Translations under genes and position numbers: made by a program
Shown: positions 1-8,921 of the stretch, piece by piece
Layout: each line of letters starts with the position of its first letter
How positions within the stretch are numbered: position 1 is the first letter of the stretch
The notes under the pieces: generated by a model
Seen by the model: the letters and a program-made list of their open reading frames with translations, nothing else
What the model was told of the DNA's origin: nothing
Databases searched by the model: none
Source of the DNA: Saccharothrix obliqua
GTDB taxonomy: Bacteria > Actinomycetota > Actinomycetes > Mycobacteriales > Pseudonocardiaceae
DNA: 64,000 nucleotides
Assembly (NCBI RefSeq): GCF_019375475.1
Contig: NZ_JAHXGQ010000006.1
Coordinates: 62,001 to 126,000 of the forward strand
Direction: 5' to 3'

Positions 1-1693
1 CCAGCCGCAGCGGGTCGACCAGCGCGTTGGGCGCGGTGGACGCGGCGTCCTGCTGGCTCATCGCCCGGGACAGCTCCTGGAGCCCCTGCCACGACCCGGC
101 GACCTCGGCGGTCACCGCGGGCGGGACCTCGTGCGCGCCGGACTCGACCGGGTAGCTCAACGCGGCCTGCTGCTCGGGCAGCGCGCCCAGCAGCGCCTGG
201 AGCCCGACCGGCGTGGCGTACCCGGCGGCCACCAGCGACTTGGTGATCTGGAGGAACGTGTTGACCTCGCCGGTCGGCGCGTTCCAGCGGCGGGGCGGGC
301 TGATCACGACCTGCTGCCCGTTGCCCTGGAACCCGGTGCGGTAGGCGAGCGCGGCGAGCGCGTTCTGCACGGACACCGGGCGCGTCTCGACGGGTGTCGT
401 GATGCCGCTCGCGGTCCTGGCGGTGGCCGCGCCGCGCAGCGCGTCGGACACCATGCCGTCGATGCGGACGGCGGTGACCTGCTTGCCGTCGGCGTCCAGC
501 CGCACCGGGCCGGTGCCGGGCGTGCCCGCGACGGCGGCCTGGTCGAGCACGAGCGACGTGACGCCCTGGGCGCTCAGCTCGGTCAGCGCCTGCTGGTCGA
601 CGACGCCGTCGGCGGGCCACGCGAGGCCGGGCTGCGCCTGCACCTGGAGCACCTCGCGCACCACGTCCGCGCCCTTGGCGGCGAGCGCGGTCAGGTCGGT
701 CAGCCCGGCGCGGGCCAGCGCGACCAGGTCGGCGTCCGCGTCGGGCAGGGCCACCACGCACCGGCCGCCCGCGAGCAGGCGCAGCTGCGCCAGCCACAGC
801 TCGGCCTCGTTGCGGCCCTTGCCCGCGCCCTGGCCACGCACCTGGTAGCCCTTGCTCATGGCCTGCACGGTGCGCAGCAGGTCGGGGTCGACGGCCAGGC
901 ACACACCCGTGCCCAGCGGGTCGCCCAACGCCGACTCGTACCCCTTGAGCAGGCCGTACAGGCGTCCGCCGAGCGCCAGCGAGGACGCCAGCTCGTCGTC
1001 GGACAACACCGGTTCCAGGCCGCCGCTCACCATGCGGGGCTGGTCGGCCAGCGGCCACAGCAGCGTGATCCGCGCCGGGTTGGCCGGCACGCCGAGCGCC
1101 TCGCCGTCCGGCACCGCGAGCACCGGCAGCAGGGTGCTCAGCGCGGCCAGCCGGGCGCGGTAACCGCGGTCCAGGCTGCCGTTGATGTTCGCCAGGATCG
1201 GGTAGACGCCGGGCCGGTCGATGCGCAGCGACGTGTTGTCGGGTCCGCGCACCGGCACGGTCAGGGTGAACGGCTTGCTCTGCCCGACCTTCAGCTCGTC
1301 CGCGATCCGGGTGAACCACGGCTGCACGAACTCGGCGTCGGTCGGCTCGCGCAACGCCTGCCGGACGGCCTCCTCGCTGGTCAGCGCCTCACCGCGTTCG
1401 AGCCGCAGCTCGATGTCGGTGATGTCCCGGTCACCGGTGTTGATGATCTTGCCGGTGACCGTGACGGAGTTCGCGCCCGCGGTGACCACCCGCGGCGACA
1501 GCTCCTCGATGTCCAGCCGCAGCAGCGGTTGGACGGTCTGGCCGGGCTGGTTGGACGCCGGGCGGGTCGCCCACACCTGCGTGGCGGGCGCGGGTCGCAC
1601 GGGGATGCGCCCGCCGTCGACCGGCGCGGCGACCGCGGGCGTGCCGGAGATCAGCACCCCGGCCACCGCGAGCGCGGACAGCAGCCGTTTCAC
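1..1693 (-). CDS. DUF6049 family secreted protein, partial (C-terminus beyond left edge)
   Basis: The gene leaves the window at the left edge, so only the first 564 codons are visible. The GTG at 1693 is chosen because it overlaps the stop of the upstream Nudix gene (GTGA) and opens a Sec-type signal peptide ([17 protein letters not shown]). After cleavage near TPAVAAP the protein is extracytoplasmic: a beta-rich segment at about 45-160, then mixed alpha/beta sequence. This layout and the gene order match the actinobacterial DUF6049 family (M. tuberculosis Rv3909), which normally lies between MutT4 and the MurJ-like gene mviN. A role in the cell envelope is inferred from that context only; I know of no biochemical function. 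The membrane anchor expected at the C-terminus cannot be checked here. Confidence 0.8.
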   Translation of the reverse strand, partial: MKRLLSALAVAGVLISGTPAVAAPVDGGRIPVRPAPATQVWATRPASNQPGQTVQPLLRLDIEELSPRVVTAGANSVTVTGKIINTGDRDITDIELRLERGEALTSEEAVRQALREPTDAEFVQPWFTRIADELKVGQSKPFTLTVPVRGPDNTSLRIDRPGVYPILANINGSLDRGYRARLAALSTLLPVLAVPDGEALGVPANPARITLLWPLADQPRMVSGGLEPVLSDDELASSLALGGRLYGLLKGYESALGDPLGTGVCLAVDPDLLRTVQAMSKGYQVRGQGAGKGRNEAELWLAQLRLLAGGRCVVALPDADADLVALARAGLTDLTALAAKGADVVREVLQVQAQPGLAWPADGVVDQQALTELSAQGVTSLVLDQAAVAGTPGTGPVRLDADGKQVTAVRIDGMVSDALRGAATARTASGITTPVETRPVSVQNALAALAYRTGFQGNGQQVVISPPRRWNAPTGEVNTFLQITKSLVAAGYATPVGLQALLGALPEQQAALSYPVESGAHEVPPAVTAEVAGSWQGLQELSRAMSQQDAASTAPNALVDPLRL

Positions 1694-2235
1694 GCCCACT
1701 CCGCTCCGTCCACGTTGGCGTCGGCCAGGTCGGAGCCTGTCCGGTCAGGTCCGAGCAGCTCGACGGCGCGGCGCACCAGACGCCGCTCGTCCGCGTAGGC
1801 GAGCCGCTCGTCCAGTTCGCCAAGGGGCACCCACGCCACCTCGGTGACCTCCACGTCTTCGTCGGAAAGCTCGCCGCCCAGCGCTTCGAGGAGGAAGTGG
1901 TGGACGGTCTTGTGCACCCGGCGGTCCTCGGCCACGAACCAGTAGTCGATCGAGCCGAGGGGCCGGAGCACCCTGCTATGAATACCGGTCTCCTCGGCGA
2001 CCTCGCGCACCGCGGTCTGTTCCGCGGTCTCGCCGGCCTCGATGTGACCCTTGGGCAGTGACCAGAGCAGCCTGCCACGCCGGTCCAGCCGACCGATGAT
2101 CGCGGCGGCCCGGCGGCCGTCGTCGAGCACCAGTCCACCCGCCGAGGTCTCGTCGACCGTCTTCAGGCGGCGGCCGCGGCGTCGGTTCCGGCGCCTCGGC
2201 TTGGGACCGCCGGAGCGACCGGACGAGTGGGGCAT
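1690..2235 (-). CDS. mutT4: Nudix hydrolase, MutT4 type
   Basis: A 181-residue Nudix enzyme. The Nudix box reads [11 protein letters not shown], then REVAEETGI, so the catalytic GX5EX7REUXEEXGU pattern is complete. The N-terminus (about 1-30) is a strongly basic linker ([13 protein letters not shown]) followed by [11 protein letters not shown], as in M. tuberculosis MutT4 (Rv3908). Such enzymes hydrolyse nucleotide or dinucleoside substrates, and MutT4 is associated with (d)NTP-pool sanitation; the substrate here is inferred. The ATG at 2235 gives the family N-terminus, and in-frame starts further upstream add non-family residues. It overlaps the DUF6049 gene by 4 bases and is divergent from the CCA-adding enzyme, with a 116-bp shared promoter region between them. 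Confidence 0.9.
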   Translation of the reverse strand: MPHSSGRSGGPKPRRRNRRRGRRLKTVDETSAGGLVLDDGRRAAAIIGRLDRRGRLLWSLPKGHIEAGETAEQTAVREVAEETGIHSRVLRPLGSIDYWFVAEDRRVHKTVHHFLLEALGGELSDEDVEVTEVAWVPLGELDERLAYADERRLVRRAVELLGPDRTGSDLADANVDGAEWA

Positions 2236-2351
2236 GTCCTGATGGTAGTGGTGAGCAGCGATTACAGGTGGTGCGTGGCCGACTCCGCCGAGTGACATGA
2301 TCAACGTGTGATGTTCGTTGCCCACGCCGCGGGTGGGTACTCTGGCTCCTC

Positions 2352-3842
2352 GTGTCCGGATCGAACGTGTCCACCGACGTGGTGGAGCTGTTGAGCGCTT
2401 TCCCCCTGGCCGACGAACTGGCCGGTCGGTTCGCCGCCGCGGGCCACCGGCTGTACCTGGTCGGCGGCAGCGTGCGGGACGCGTTGCTGGAACGGCTCTC
2501 CGGCGCGTTCGACCTGGACTTCACCACCGACGCCCACCCGCCCGCCGTGCAGGCGCTGCTGTCCGGCTGGGCCGACGCGGTGTGGGACACCGGCATCGCG
2601 TTCGGCACCGTGGGCGCGTCCCGGCACGGGCGGACGCTGGAGATCACCACGTTCCGCGCGGACGCCTACGACGGCGTGACGCGCAACCCCGAGGTGACGT
2701 TCGGCGACACCGTCGAGGGCGACCTGGTGCGCCGCGACTTCACCGTGAACGCGATGGCGTTCGACCTGGTGGAGCGGGTGCTGGTGGACCCGACCGGCGG
2801 TCGGGCGGCGTTGGCCGCCCGCGTGCTGGACACCCCGGCGACGCCGCGCGAGTCGTTCTCCGACGACCCGCTGCGGATGCTGCGCGCCGCCCGCTTCGCG
2901 TCCCAGCTCGGCTTCACGCCCGCGCCGCGCGTGGTCGAGGCGATGACCGCGATGGCGGGCGAGCTGGGCCGGATCACGCCGGAGCGCGTGCAGGCGGAGC
3001 TGTCCAAGCTGCTCACCGGCGCGCACCCGCGTGCGGGCGTGGAGCTGGCGGTCGCCACCGGCCTCGCCGACGTGGTGCTGCCGGAGCTGCCCGCGATGAA
3101 GCTGGAGATCGACGAGCACCACCAGCACAAGGACGTGTACCAGCACTCGTTGGTGGTGCTGGAGCAGGCGATCGACCTGGAGGACGGGCCGGAGCCGGAC
3201 CTGGTGCTGCGGATCGCCGCGCTGCTGCACGACATCGGCAAGCCGGACACCCGGCGGTTCGAGTCGGGCGGCGGCGTCTCGTTCCACCACCACGAGGTGG
3301 TGGGGGCGAAGATGGTCCGCAAGCGCCTGCGCGCGTTGCGGTACCCCAAGGACGTGGTGGAGGACGTCGCCCAGCTCGTGTACCTGCACCTGCGGTTCCA
3401 CGGGTACGGCTCGGGGGAGTGGACCGACTCGGCGGTGCGCCGGTACGTGACCGACGCGGGTCCCCTGCTGCCCCGGCTGCACAAGCTGGTCCGGGCCGAC
3501 TGCACCACCCGCAACAAGCGCAAGGCCAACGCGTTGCAGCGCACCTACGACGAGCTGGAGCGCCGCATCGCGCGCATCGCCGCCGAGGAGGACCTGCGCC
3601 GCGTGCGGCCGGACCTCGACGGCAACGAGATCATGCGGCTGCTCGGGCTGCCGCCGGGGCCGCAGGTCGGCCGGGCGTGGAAGTTCCTCAAGGAGCTGCG
3701 CCTGGACCGCGGTCCGCTGGAGCACGACGAGGCGGTGGCGGAGCTGTTCGCGTGGGCCCGATCGGAGGGCATCGAGCCGCCCGCGGCAGAGGCCGCCGAG
3801 CCGCCCGCGGCGGAGCCCGTCGAGCCGCCCGCGGCGACCTGA
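2352..3842 (+). CDS. cca: CCA tRNA nucleotidyltransferase
   Basis: This 496-residue class II nucleotidyltransferase adds or repairs the 3' CCA of tRNAs. The N-terminal polymerase head shows YLVGGSVRD at 35-43 and the metal-binding DLD at 54-56; an HD hydrolase motif ([10 protein letters not shown]293/D294) follows in the C-terminal half. Actinobacterial orthologues (M. tuberculosis pcnA, Rv3907c) have the same head plus HD layout. The enzyme is needed here: neither tRNA gene in this window encodes CCA. The last ~22 residues are a low-complexity tail of EPPAAE units. GTG 2352 is used because sequence upstream has no coding look, but no good ribosome site precedes it and GTG 2370 is an alternative. 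Confidence 0.93.
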   Translation: MSGSNVSTDVVELLSAFPLADELAGRFAAAGHRLYLVGGSVRDALLERLSGAFDLDFTTDAHPPAVQALLSGWADAVWDTGIAFGTVGASRHGRTLEITTFRADAYDGVTRNPEVTFGDTVEGDLVRRDFTVNAMAFDLVERVLVDPTGGRAALAARVLDTPATPRESFSDDPLRMLRAARFASQLGFTPAPRVVEAMTAMAGELGRITPERVQAELSKLLTGAHPRAGVELAVATGLADVVLPELPAMKLEIDEHHQHKDVYQHSLVVLEQAIDLEDGPEPDLVLRIAALLHDIGKPDTRRFESGGGVSFHHHEVVGAKMVRKRLRALRYPKDVVEDVAQLVYLHLRFHGYGSGEWTDSAVRRYVTDAGPLLPRLHKLVRADCTTRNKRKANALQRTYDELERRIARIAAEEDLRRVRPDLDGNEIMRLLGLPPGPQVGRAWKFLKELRLDRGPLEHDEAVAELFAWARSEGIEPPAAEAAEPPAAEPVEPPAAT

Positions 3843-3933
3843 CGGCCGAATCACCCGCTTTCCGTTAGCCAAGTGACAGGCAGTTGCGGGACCATGACTG
3901 TGTGCGTCGGACGCACACTGGGGGTGGTGTCGC

Positions 3934-4206
3934 ATGAACAGTTGGGGACTGTCGACCGAGGGAACCACGCAGCCGCGGGGCCTGGCCGCGTTGAGCGACC
4001 AGCAGCGCGCCGTGCTGCGGTGCCTCGCGCGCGGGCTCGCCGACCACGAGATCGCGCGGGTGCTGGCGGTGAGCCAGCGCCAGGTCGGCGCGGAGGTGGC
4101 GGAGATCCTGCGGGTGCTCAACCTGCGAGACCGGATGGCGGCCGTGGTCTTCGCGCACGAGACCGGCCTGATCCGGCTACCGGTGCCCGGGGCCGTGGCC
4201 GACTGA
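3934..4206 (+). CDS. Small LuxR-family HTH protein (orphan GerE domain)
   Basis: A 90-residue protein that is almost entirely a GerE/LuxR-type DNA-binding domain: LSDQQRAVLRCLARG, HEIARVLAVSQRQV and a final helix with LNLRDRMAAVVFA fit the four-helix pattern of response-regulator effector domains at about residues 20-82. No receiver or sensor domain is attached, so it is a single-domain regulator whose target and signal are unknown. The ATG follows GGGGGTGGTG. Its 3' end overlaps the end of the convergent MFS gene by 30 bases. Confidence 0.75.
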   Translation: MNSWGLSTEGTTQPRGLAALSDQQRAVLRCLARGLADHEIARVLAVSQRQVGAEVAEILRVLNLRDRMAAVVFAHETGLIRLPVPGAVAD

Positions 4207-5499
4207 GCCGGTCCGGCGGGCGTTCAGCACCAGGTACGCGCCCGCGCCGACCAGGTGCGCGCAGGCGGCGGTGACGATCAGGCCCGGCGAGCGCCCGTCC
4301 AGGGGGACCACGGCCGCCGCCGCCGAGATCGCCACCACCTGGGTGATGTTGAACAGCGTGTCGTACAGGGCGAACACCCGGCCGCGGACCTCGTCGCCGA
4401 CGTCGCCCTGCACCGCCGCGTCCACGCACAGCTTCACCACCTGGCCGGTGCCGGTGAGCACGAACGACGCGCCCAGGATCGTCGGCAACGCCATCGGCAG
4501 GCCGAGGCCGAGCTGCGCCGCGGCGGCCAGCGCCAACGCGCCGCACACCGCCCACGTGCGGCCGAGCAGGGCCACCAGCCGGTCGGTGACCAGACCGGCC
4601 AGCAGGATGCCCGCGCCACCGGCCACGGCCACCTCGCCCAGGCCGGCCATGCCCGCCTTGAACGGGCCGAAGTCCTCCAGCGAGTGCCGCATCAGCAGCA
4701 GCGTGAGCAGCAGCGAGACCCCGAACGCGGCGCGGTGCGCGAGCAGCGCCAGCAGCGCGGCGGCGACGCTCGGCGTGCGCCACGCGGCCCGCCCGCCGTC
4801 CAGCAGCCCGCGTGCCACGGCCACCAGCGCGGCACGGGGTTCGGCCACCTCGTCCGGGCCCAGCGCGCCCCGGCGGAACCGGGACGCCACGAACGCCGCG
4901 ACCAGCGACCCGAGCACGGCGACCGCCGTGGTCCGCGCGGAACCGCTGTCGCCCTCGCCGAAGACCTGCCGCAGGCCGACCGCGCAGCCCGCGCCGAGCA
5001 CGGCGGTGAGCGCGCCGATCGTGGCGGCGAGCGCGTTGGCCTCGACCAGGTGGTCGCCCTCGACCACGTGCGGCAGCGAAGCGGAGAGCCCCGAGCCGAC
5101 GAACCGGCTCACGCCGGTCACGAACAACGCCGCCGCGTACAGCGGCACGCCCTCCAGGCCCACCCCGACCGCGACCGCCGTGAGCACGATGAACACCGCG
5201 CGCACCAGGTTCGCCACGACCAGCACCCGCCGCCGGTCCCACCGGTCCAGCAACGCGCCCGCGAACGGCCCCACCAGCGAGTAGGGCAGCAGCAGGACGG
5301 CGAACCCGGCCGCCACGTCCAGCGGATCGGCCTGCCGCTCGGGGTTGAACAGCACCGCGCCCGCCAGGCCGGCCTGGAACAGGCCGTCGCCCCACTGGGC
5401 GGCCAGCCGCGAGGCGAACAACCGGCGGAAGTCGGCGCGGGCGAGCAGCCTGCGCGCGCCGAGGTGCTGCTTCGCCGCGGTGGGCTCGGCGGTGGTCAC
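4177..5499 (-). CDS. Major facilitator superfamily transporter
   Basis: A 440-residue integral membrane protein with 10-12 hydrophobic helices. The first loop has GPFAGALLDRWDRRRVLV, an MFS signature A-like motif (GxLxDRxxRR). It resembles macrolide-efflux (MefA-like) and uncharacterised transporters such as M. tuberculosis Rv0037c, which is likewise next to a YqgE gene. Substrate unknown. The GTG at 5499 was chosen because the amphipathic start RRLLARADFRRLFASR follows directly; a longer in-frame reading to 5760 is not family-like and lacks a ribosome site. A long 5' leader with a strong hairpin (5547-5583) lies upstream. Confidence 0.82.
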   Translation of the reverse strand: MTTAEPTAAKQHLGARRLLARADFRRLFASRLAAQWGDGLFQAGLAGAVLFNPERQADPLDVAAGFAVLLLPYSLVGPFAGALLDRWDRRRVLVVANLVRAVFIVLTAVAVGVGLEGVPLYAAALFVTGVSRFVGSGLSASLPHVVEGDHLVEANALAATIGALTAVLGAGCAVGLRQVFGEGDSGSARTTAVAVLGSLVAAFVASRFRRGALGPDEVAEPRAALVAVARGLLDGGRAAWRTPSVAAALLALLAHRAAFGVSLLLTLLLMRHSLEDFGPFKAGMAGLGEVAVAGGAGILLAGLVTDRLVALLGRTWAVCGALALAAAAQLGLGLPMALPTILGASFVLTGTGQVVKLCVDAAVQGDVGDEVRGRVFALYDTLFNITQVVAISAAAAVVPLDGRSPGLIVTAACAHLVGAGAYLVLNARRTGSVGHGPGHR

Positions 5500-5546
5500 C
5501 GGGTGAGCGTAAGCCGTGCCGCCCGTGCCGCCACGGGAGCACAGCG

Positions 5547-5583
5547 AAGGGGCCGGACCCGCTCGTCGCGGATCCGGCCCCTT
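5547..5583 (-). promoter_or_regulatory. 11-bp perfect hairpin in the leader of the MFS gene
   Basis: AAGGGGCCGGA (5547-5557) is the exact reverse complement of TCCGGCCCCTT (5573-5583), with a 15-nt loop. It lies 48 bp upstream of the MFS start and 175 bp before the divergent YqgE start, so it is not downstream of any gene I can see. Read on the minus strand it sits in the MFS 5' leader and could act as an attenuator. It lacks a real U-tract, and an unrelated structural role is possible. Confidence 0.45.
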
Positions 5584-5758
5584 GCACCAGACGCCCGGTC
5601 GCCTCTCGGCGGGTCGCGCTGCGCGGCTCCAGCCGAACGGTATTCCGCGGAGGCGGTTTCGATTGGGCCCGGGGGACTCGATGACGCCTGGCTGTTCGTG
5701 CAACGACCGCGGTGACCCGGATGTTCCGCTCCCGGTGTGACGTGCGTCGTCTGGGATC

Positions 5759-6340
5759 ATGGTGCCCGTGCGACCTGATGCCGAAGTCGAACCGGGTTCC
5801 CTGCTGGTCGCGGCACCGAGCCTGACCGACTCGAACTTCCGCCGAACGGTGGTCTACGTCATCGACCACCGGGGGGAGGGCTCCCTGGGCGTGGTGCTGA
5901 ACCGGCCCAGCGAGGTCGCCGTCCACGACGTCCTCCCGTCGTGGGGTCCGCACGCGACCCGCCCGCAGGCGGTCTACATCGGCGGGCCGGTGCACCCGAA
6001 GACCGCCCTGTGCCTGGCGGCGCTGCGCACCGGCGAGGACCACCGGTCGATCGAGGGCGTGGTCAACGTCCGCGGTCCGATCGCGTTGATCGACCTGGAC
6101 TCGGACCCGGACGCCCTCGCGACCAAGGTGCGCGGCCTGCGGGTGTTCGCGGGTTACTCGGGTTGGGGCGAGGGGCAGCTCGCGAACGAGATCGAGCGCG
6201 GGGACTGGATCGTCGTGCCGGGCCTGCCCGACGACGTGCTGGCACCGCCGAACACCGACCTCTGGGGGCGCGTGCTACGGCGGCAGGGGATGCCGACGGC
6301 GCTGCTCGCCACGTTCCCGCTGGACGTCCGGCGCAACTAG
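5759..6340 (+). CDS. YqgE/AlgH family protein (UPF0301)
   Basis: A 193-residue cytosolic protein of the YqgE/AlgH family. It shows the conserved opening PGSLLVAAPSLTDSNFRRTV, then GSLGVVLNRPS, the glycine motif VYIGGPV and the late motif RVFAGYSGWGEGQLANEI, all in the family order. The M. tuberculosis counterpart is Rv0038, which is also between an MFS gene and leuS. Biochemical role unsettled; AlgH affects alginate and stress gene expression in Pseudomonas, but this cannot be carried over. The ATG at 5759 is close to a second candidate GTG at 5768. Monocistronic as far as can be seen. Confidence 0.9.
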   Translation: MVPVRPDAEVEPGSLLVAAPSLTDSNFRRTVVYVIDHRGEGSLGVVLNRPSEVAVHDVLPSWGPHATRPQAVYIGGPVHPKTALCLAALRTGEDHRSIEGVVNVRGPIALIDLDSDPDALATKVRGLRVFAGYSGWGEGQLANEIERGDWIVVPGLPDDVLAPPNTDLWGRVLRRQGMPTALLATFPLDVRRN

Positions 6341-6539
6341 GGCGGTCCTCGAGGCCGGAGCGGGGGACGGTGGCCGGACGGGGCGCTAACTATCAGGCAG
6401 GCTCCCTGAAAGTTCGCGGGCGGCAACAGCCCTCGGGACCCCCGCCGGCGCGGGGACGACGGCCGCCATCGGCTCACCCGCCTGCCGCTGGACATGGCGG
6501 TGGACGGTCGGCGGCGCGGGTGCGACGCTCGGTACCGAG

Positions 6540-8411
6540 GTGGTCGCCGTGCACCTGAACGCCACGCCCGACCGGGTCCCGCCGCACCGACCGCGCAACC
6601 AGTCGCCCGTGCCGCCACCCGCGCCACCCGCGCTGCTCGCGCTGGGCTCGGCGGCGGGCAACCGGGCCGTGCAGCGGCTGCTCCAGGCGCAGCGCGTCCG
6701 GTACCGGGGCGACGGGGTCGAGTGGGACACTGAGGCCGCGCCGGACGCCAAGGCGGCCCGGCTCGCCGGCCTGTCGCTGGACCAGTGCCTGGACGTGCTG
6801 GTGCTGCTCTGCCCGAACGTCACCGACCCGGCGGTGCGCCACGACGCGACCTCGGTCGCCGACCACGTCGTGGCACGCCACCCGCAACCCTGGCCGTTGG
6901 GCCGGTTCCGGCGCTTCCAACGCCTCCTCACCGACGCCGGCCTCACCGTGCCCGAGGCCGGCGACCGGCCGCTCGACGTCACGACACCCGGCGCGGGCCT
7001 GGCGCTGCTCGGGCGCGGAACGGCGCCGCGCCGGGTGGTGGACCACCTGGCGGCACGGCACCCGTTGGCGACCTGGGGCGTCGGCGACCTGCACACCCTG
7101 CTCGACCACGCGCGCACGGCCGGCGACACCGACCTGGTGGACGAGGTCGAGCGGGCGGTGCGCGCGGCCGTGCCGCCGGTCGACACCGATCGCCGGCCGC
7201 CGCACCGGAAGACGCCCGACGGCGGCACCCGCGTCCTGCACGTCAACTACCCGCCGAGGGGTGACGACGCGGCGGTGGACCGGGTGCGGTTCGTCCTGGC
7301 GACCGCGCGGCGGCTCGGCCTGCACGTCCGCGTCCTGACCACCGCCGACGGGTGGCGCGGCCTGGGCGCGCGGCTGGACCTCGCGGGCGCCGAGCCGGTG
7401 GTGGTGAGCGGCGCGCCGAGCCGCTGGACGCAGGACTCCGTCGAGTTCCTGGAGACCGGGCAGCCCGTCGTGCACCACGAGCTGTTCCGGGGCGCGACCC
7501 CGACCCAGTCGGGGCTGCTGGCGGGCCGGCACGAGCGGTGGGCCGGGCTGGTGCCGCCCGCCTTCCGCGACGAGCGGTTCGACGACCGGTGGGTGCCCAT
7601 GGGCCTGGCCGTCGCGGCGGGTGACGCCACCGGCCGGCTGTGGGAGGAGGCGGCGCGCGAGCGCGGTCGGCCCGCCGGCCACCTGCGTGCCTACGTCGAG
7701 GGCGGCAACGCGGTGACCGGCGAGGACGCGGCGGGGCGCACGGTGGTGCTGGTCGGCCGGGACGCCGTCGCGGTGACCCGCGCGGTGTACCGGCTGGCGG
7801 ACGACGCCGAGGTGCGCGCCCTGATCGCCGAGGACTTCGGGCTGGCGCACGACCAGGTGCTGCTCGTGGAGCAGCCCGGCAAGTTCCACCTGGACATGGG
7901 CCTGCTGTTCGCGGGTCGCGGCCGGGTCGTCGTCAACGACAGCAAGCCGGAACTGGCACGGGCGCGGGAACGCGCGTCGGCACCGGACAGCCGGTGGTTG
8001 GCGGCGCTCGAACTGCGGTGCCGGCTGGAGGACCAGGCGGCGGACGACCTCCGCGCGGGGCACATGGTGGTGCACCGCGCGCGGTTCGAGAAGGCGGCGA
8101 GCCACAACTTCTTCAACGGCCTGTTCGTCACCGGCCGCGGCGGCACGCGGTGCTACATCACCAACGGCACCGGGGACGCCGGGGCACGCGCCGCGTTCGA
8201 GGCGTTCCTCGTCGACGAGCTGCACGCGGTGGACGAGGTGGTCTACACGTCACCGGAGGCCGCCGGCGCGGCGCTCGGCCGGGGCGGCGGGATCAGCTGC
8301 CTGGTCAAGGGCGGACCCGAGCAGGGGTGGGTGGTGACCACCGGCGGCGACCCGGCGGCGCTGCCCGACCGGGTCCGCACCTCCGACGAGGAGCCGGAGG
8401 ACGTCGACTGA
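6540..8411 (+). CDS. Guanidine-modifying-enzyme (agmatine/peptidylarginine deiminase-like) protein with injection-system cargo motif
   Basis: A 623-residue protein in three parts. Residues 1-30 are proline-rich; residues 31-49 carry ALLALGSAAGNRAVQRLLQ, a motif I know from N-termini of actinobacterial DUF4157 and contractile-injection-system-associated proteins. Residues ~55-215 are an unassigned helical domain. From ~225 on, the sequence fits the five-bladed guanidine-modifying fold: W296-T-Q-D299 (substrate Asp region, like WxRD of agmatine deiminase), E387-G-G-N, H450-L-D452 and a terminal GGGIS-C587-LVKG. All expected catalytic positions (Asp, Glu, His, Asp, Cys) are therefore present. 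Predicted reaction: deimination or hydrolysis of an arginine-like guanidine, on a free or protein substrate. No secretion signal peptide. No injection-system structural genes are in the window. The GTG start could instead be 6549. Confidence 0.72.
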   Translation: MVAVHLNATPDRVPPHRPRNQSPVPPPAPPALLALGSAAGNRAVQRLLQAQRVRYRGDGVEWDTEAAPDAKAARLAGLSLDQCLDVLVLLCPNVTDPAVRHDATSVADHVVARHPQPWPLGRFRRFQRLLTDAGLTVPEAGDRPLDVTTPGAGLALLGRGTAPRRVVDHLAARHPLATWGVGDLHTLLDHARTAGDTDLVDEVERAVRAAVPPVDTDRRPPHRKTPDGGTRVLHVNYPPRGDDAAVDRVRFVLATARRLGLHVRVLTTADGWRGLGARLDLAGAEPVVVSGAPSRWTQDSVEFLETGQPVVHHELFRGATPTQSGLLAGRHERWAGLVPPAFRDERFDDRWVPMGLAVAAGDATGRLWEEAARERGRPAGHLRAYVEGGNAVTGEDAAGRTVVLVGRDAVAVTRAVYRLADDAEVRALIAEDFGLAHDQVLLVEQPGKFHLDMGLLFAGRGRVVVNDSKPELARARERASAPDSRWLAALELRCRLEDQAADDLRAGHMVVHRARFEKAASHNFFNGLFVTGRGGTRCYITNGTGDAGARAAFEAFLVDELHAVDEVVYTSPEAAGAALGRGGGISCLVKGGPEQGWVVTTGGDPAALPDRVRTSDEEPEDVD

Positions 8412-8413
8412 GG

Positions 8414-8812
8414 TCAGGCGCGCTGGAGCACGCCGCACGCGCCGGCGCAGGCGCACCCGCCGCACCCGGCGGGCTCGGGGGCGGGCATGGCCTCGGCCGC
8501 GCGGTGGCCGAGCACTCCGCCCGCCGCCGCGATCACGAACGCGCCGACCAGGCCGAGCACGCCCACCAGCACCGCGGTGCCGGGGTTCACGGCGATCGCC
8601 GCCGCGGCCACCAGGGCGATACCGCCCGCCGCCAGGGTGGGCGCCGCGGCGATCCGGTTGGCCAGCGCGAACGCCTCGTCGTCGCGGAGCGTGGCCTTGG
8701 TCCGCACACCGAAGAACCGGTTGCGGTGCAGCCGGCCGCGCATACCCAGGACGCCGACCGCCCCGAACGCGACACCGACCAGCACGAGCACCACCAGCAG
8801 CACGATGTTCAC
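8414..8812 (-). CDS. SdpI-family membrane protein with Cys-rich tail
   Basis: A 132-residue protein with three or four hydrophobic helices (about 3-22, 55-75, 78-102). Between the first two is RNRFFGVRTKATLRDDEAF, the hallmark loop of the SdpI/YhfL family (NxxFGxRT...L.s.eaw). In Bacillus SdpI gives immunity to the SDP toxin, but most actinobacterial members are of unknown function. The last 25 residues are unusual: C-x2-C-x-C-x3-C in a Gly/Ala context, a possible metal-binding or redox tail. It converges on the deiminase-like gene with 2 bp between the stops. The position parallels M. tuberculosis Rv0039c between yqgE and leuS. Confidence 0.7.
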   Translation of the reverse strand: MNIVLLVVLVLVGVAFGAVGVLGMRGRLHRNRFFGVRTKATLRDDEAFALANRIAAAPTLAAGGIALVAAAAIAVNPGTAVLVGVLGLVGAFVIAAAGGVLGHRAAEAMPAPEPAGCGGCACAGACGVLQRA

Positions 8813-8921
8813 GCCCCCGAGGGTAGGCGCGTCCTTCGATCAAGGTCGAACCAGGTCCGCCGTACGGGATCACCCGACTGTTCACTACCGCCCGGCCGCC
8901 GACCCCGGCAGGCTCGGTGCC

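Noticed and set aside
131..1798. Long open frame on the + strand antisense to the DUF6049 and Nudix genes
   Set aside because: It is an Arg/Gly/Ala-rich shadow frame, typical of GC-rich DNA; the minus-strand frames have recognisable protein families.
3843..3933. Terminator after the CCA-adding enzyme
   Set aside because: No stable inverted repeat is visible in the 91-bp gap.
4177..4206. 30-base overlap of the LuxR-like and MFS genes as a misannotation
   Set aside because: Both C-termini look natural, and convergent overlaps of this size are common; no alternative stops exist.
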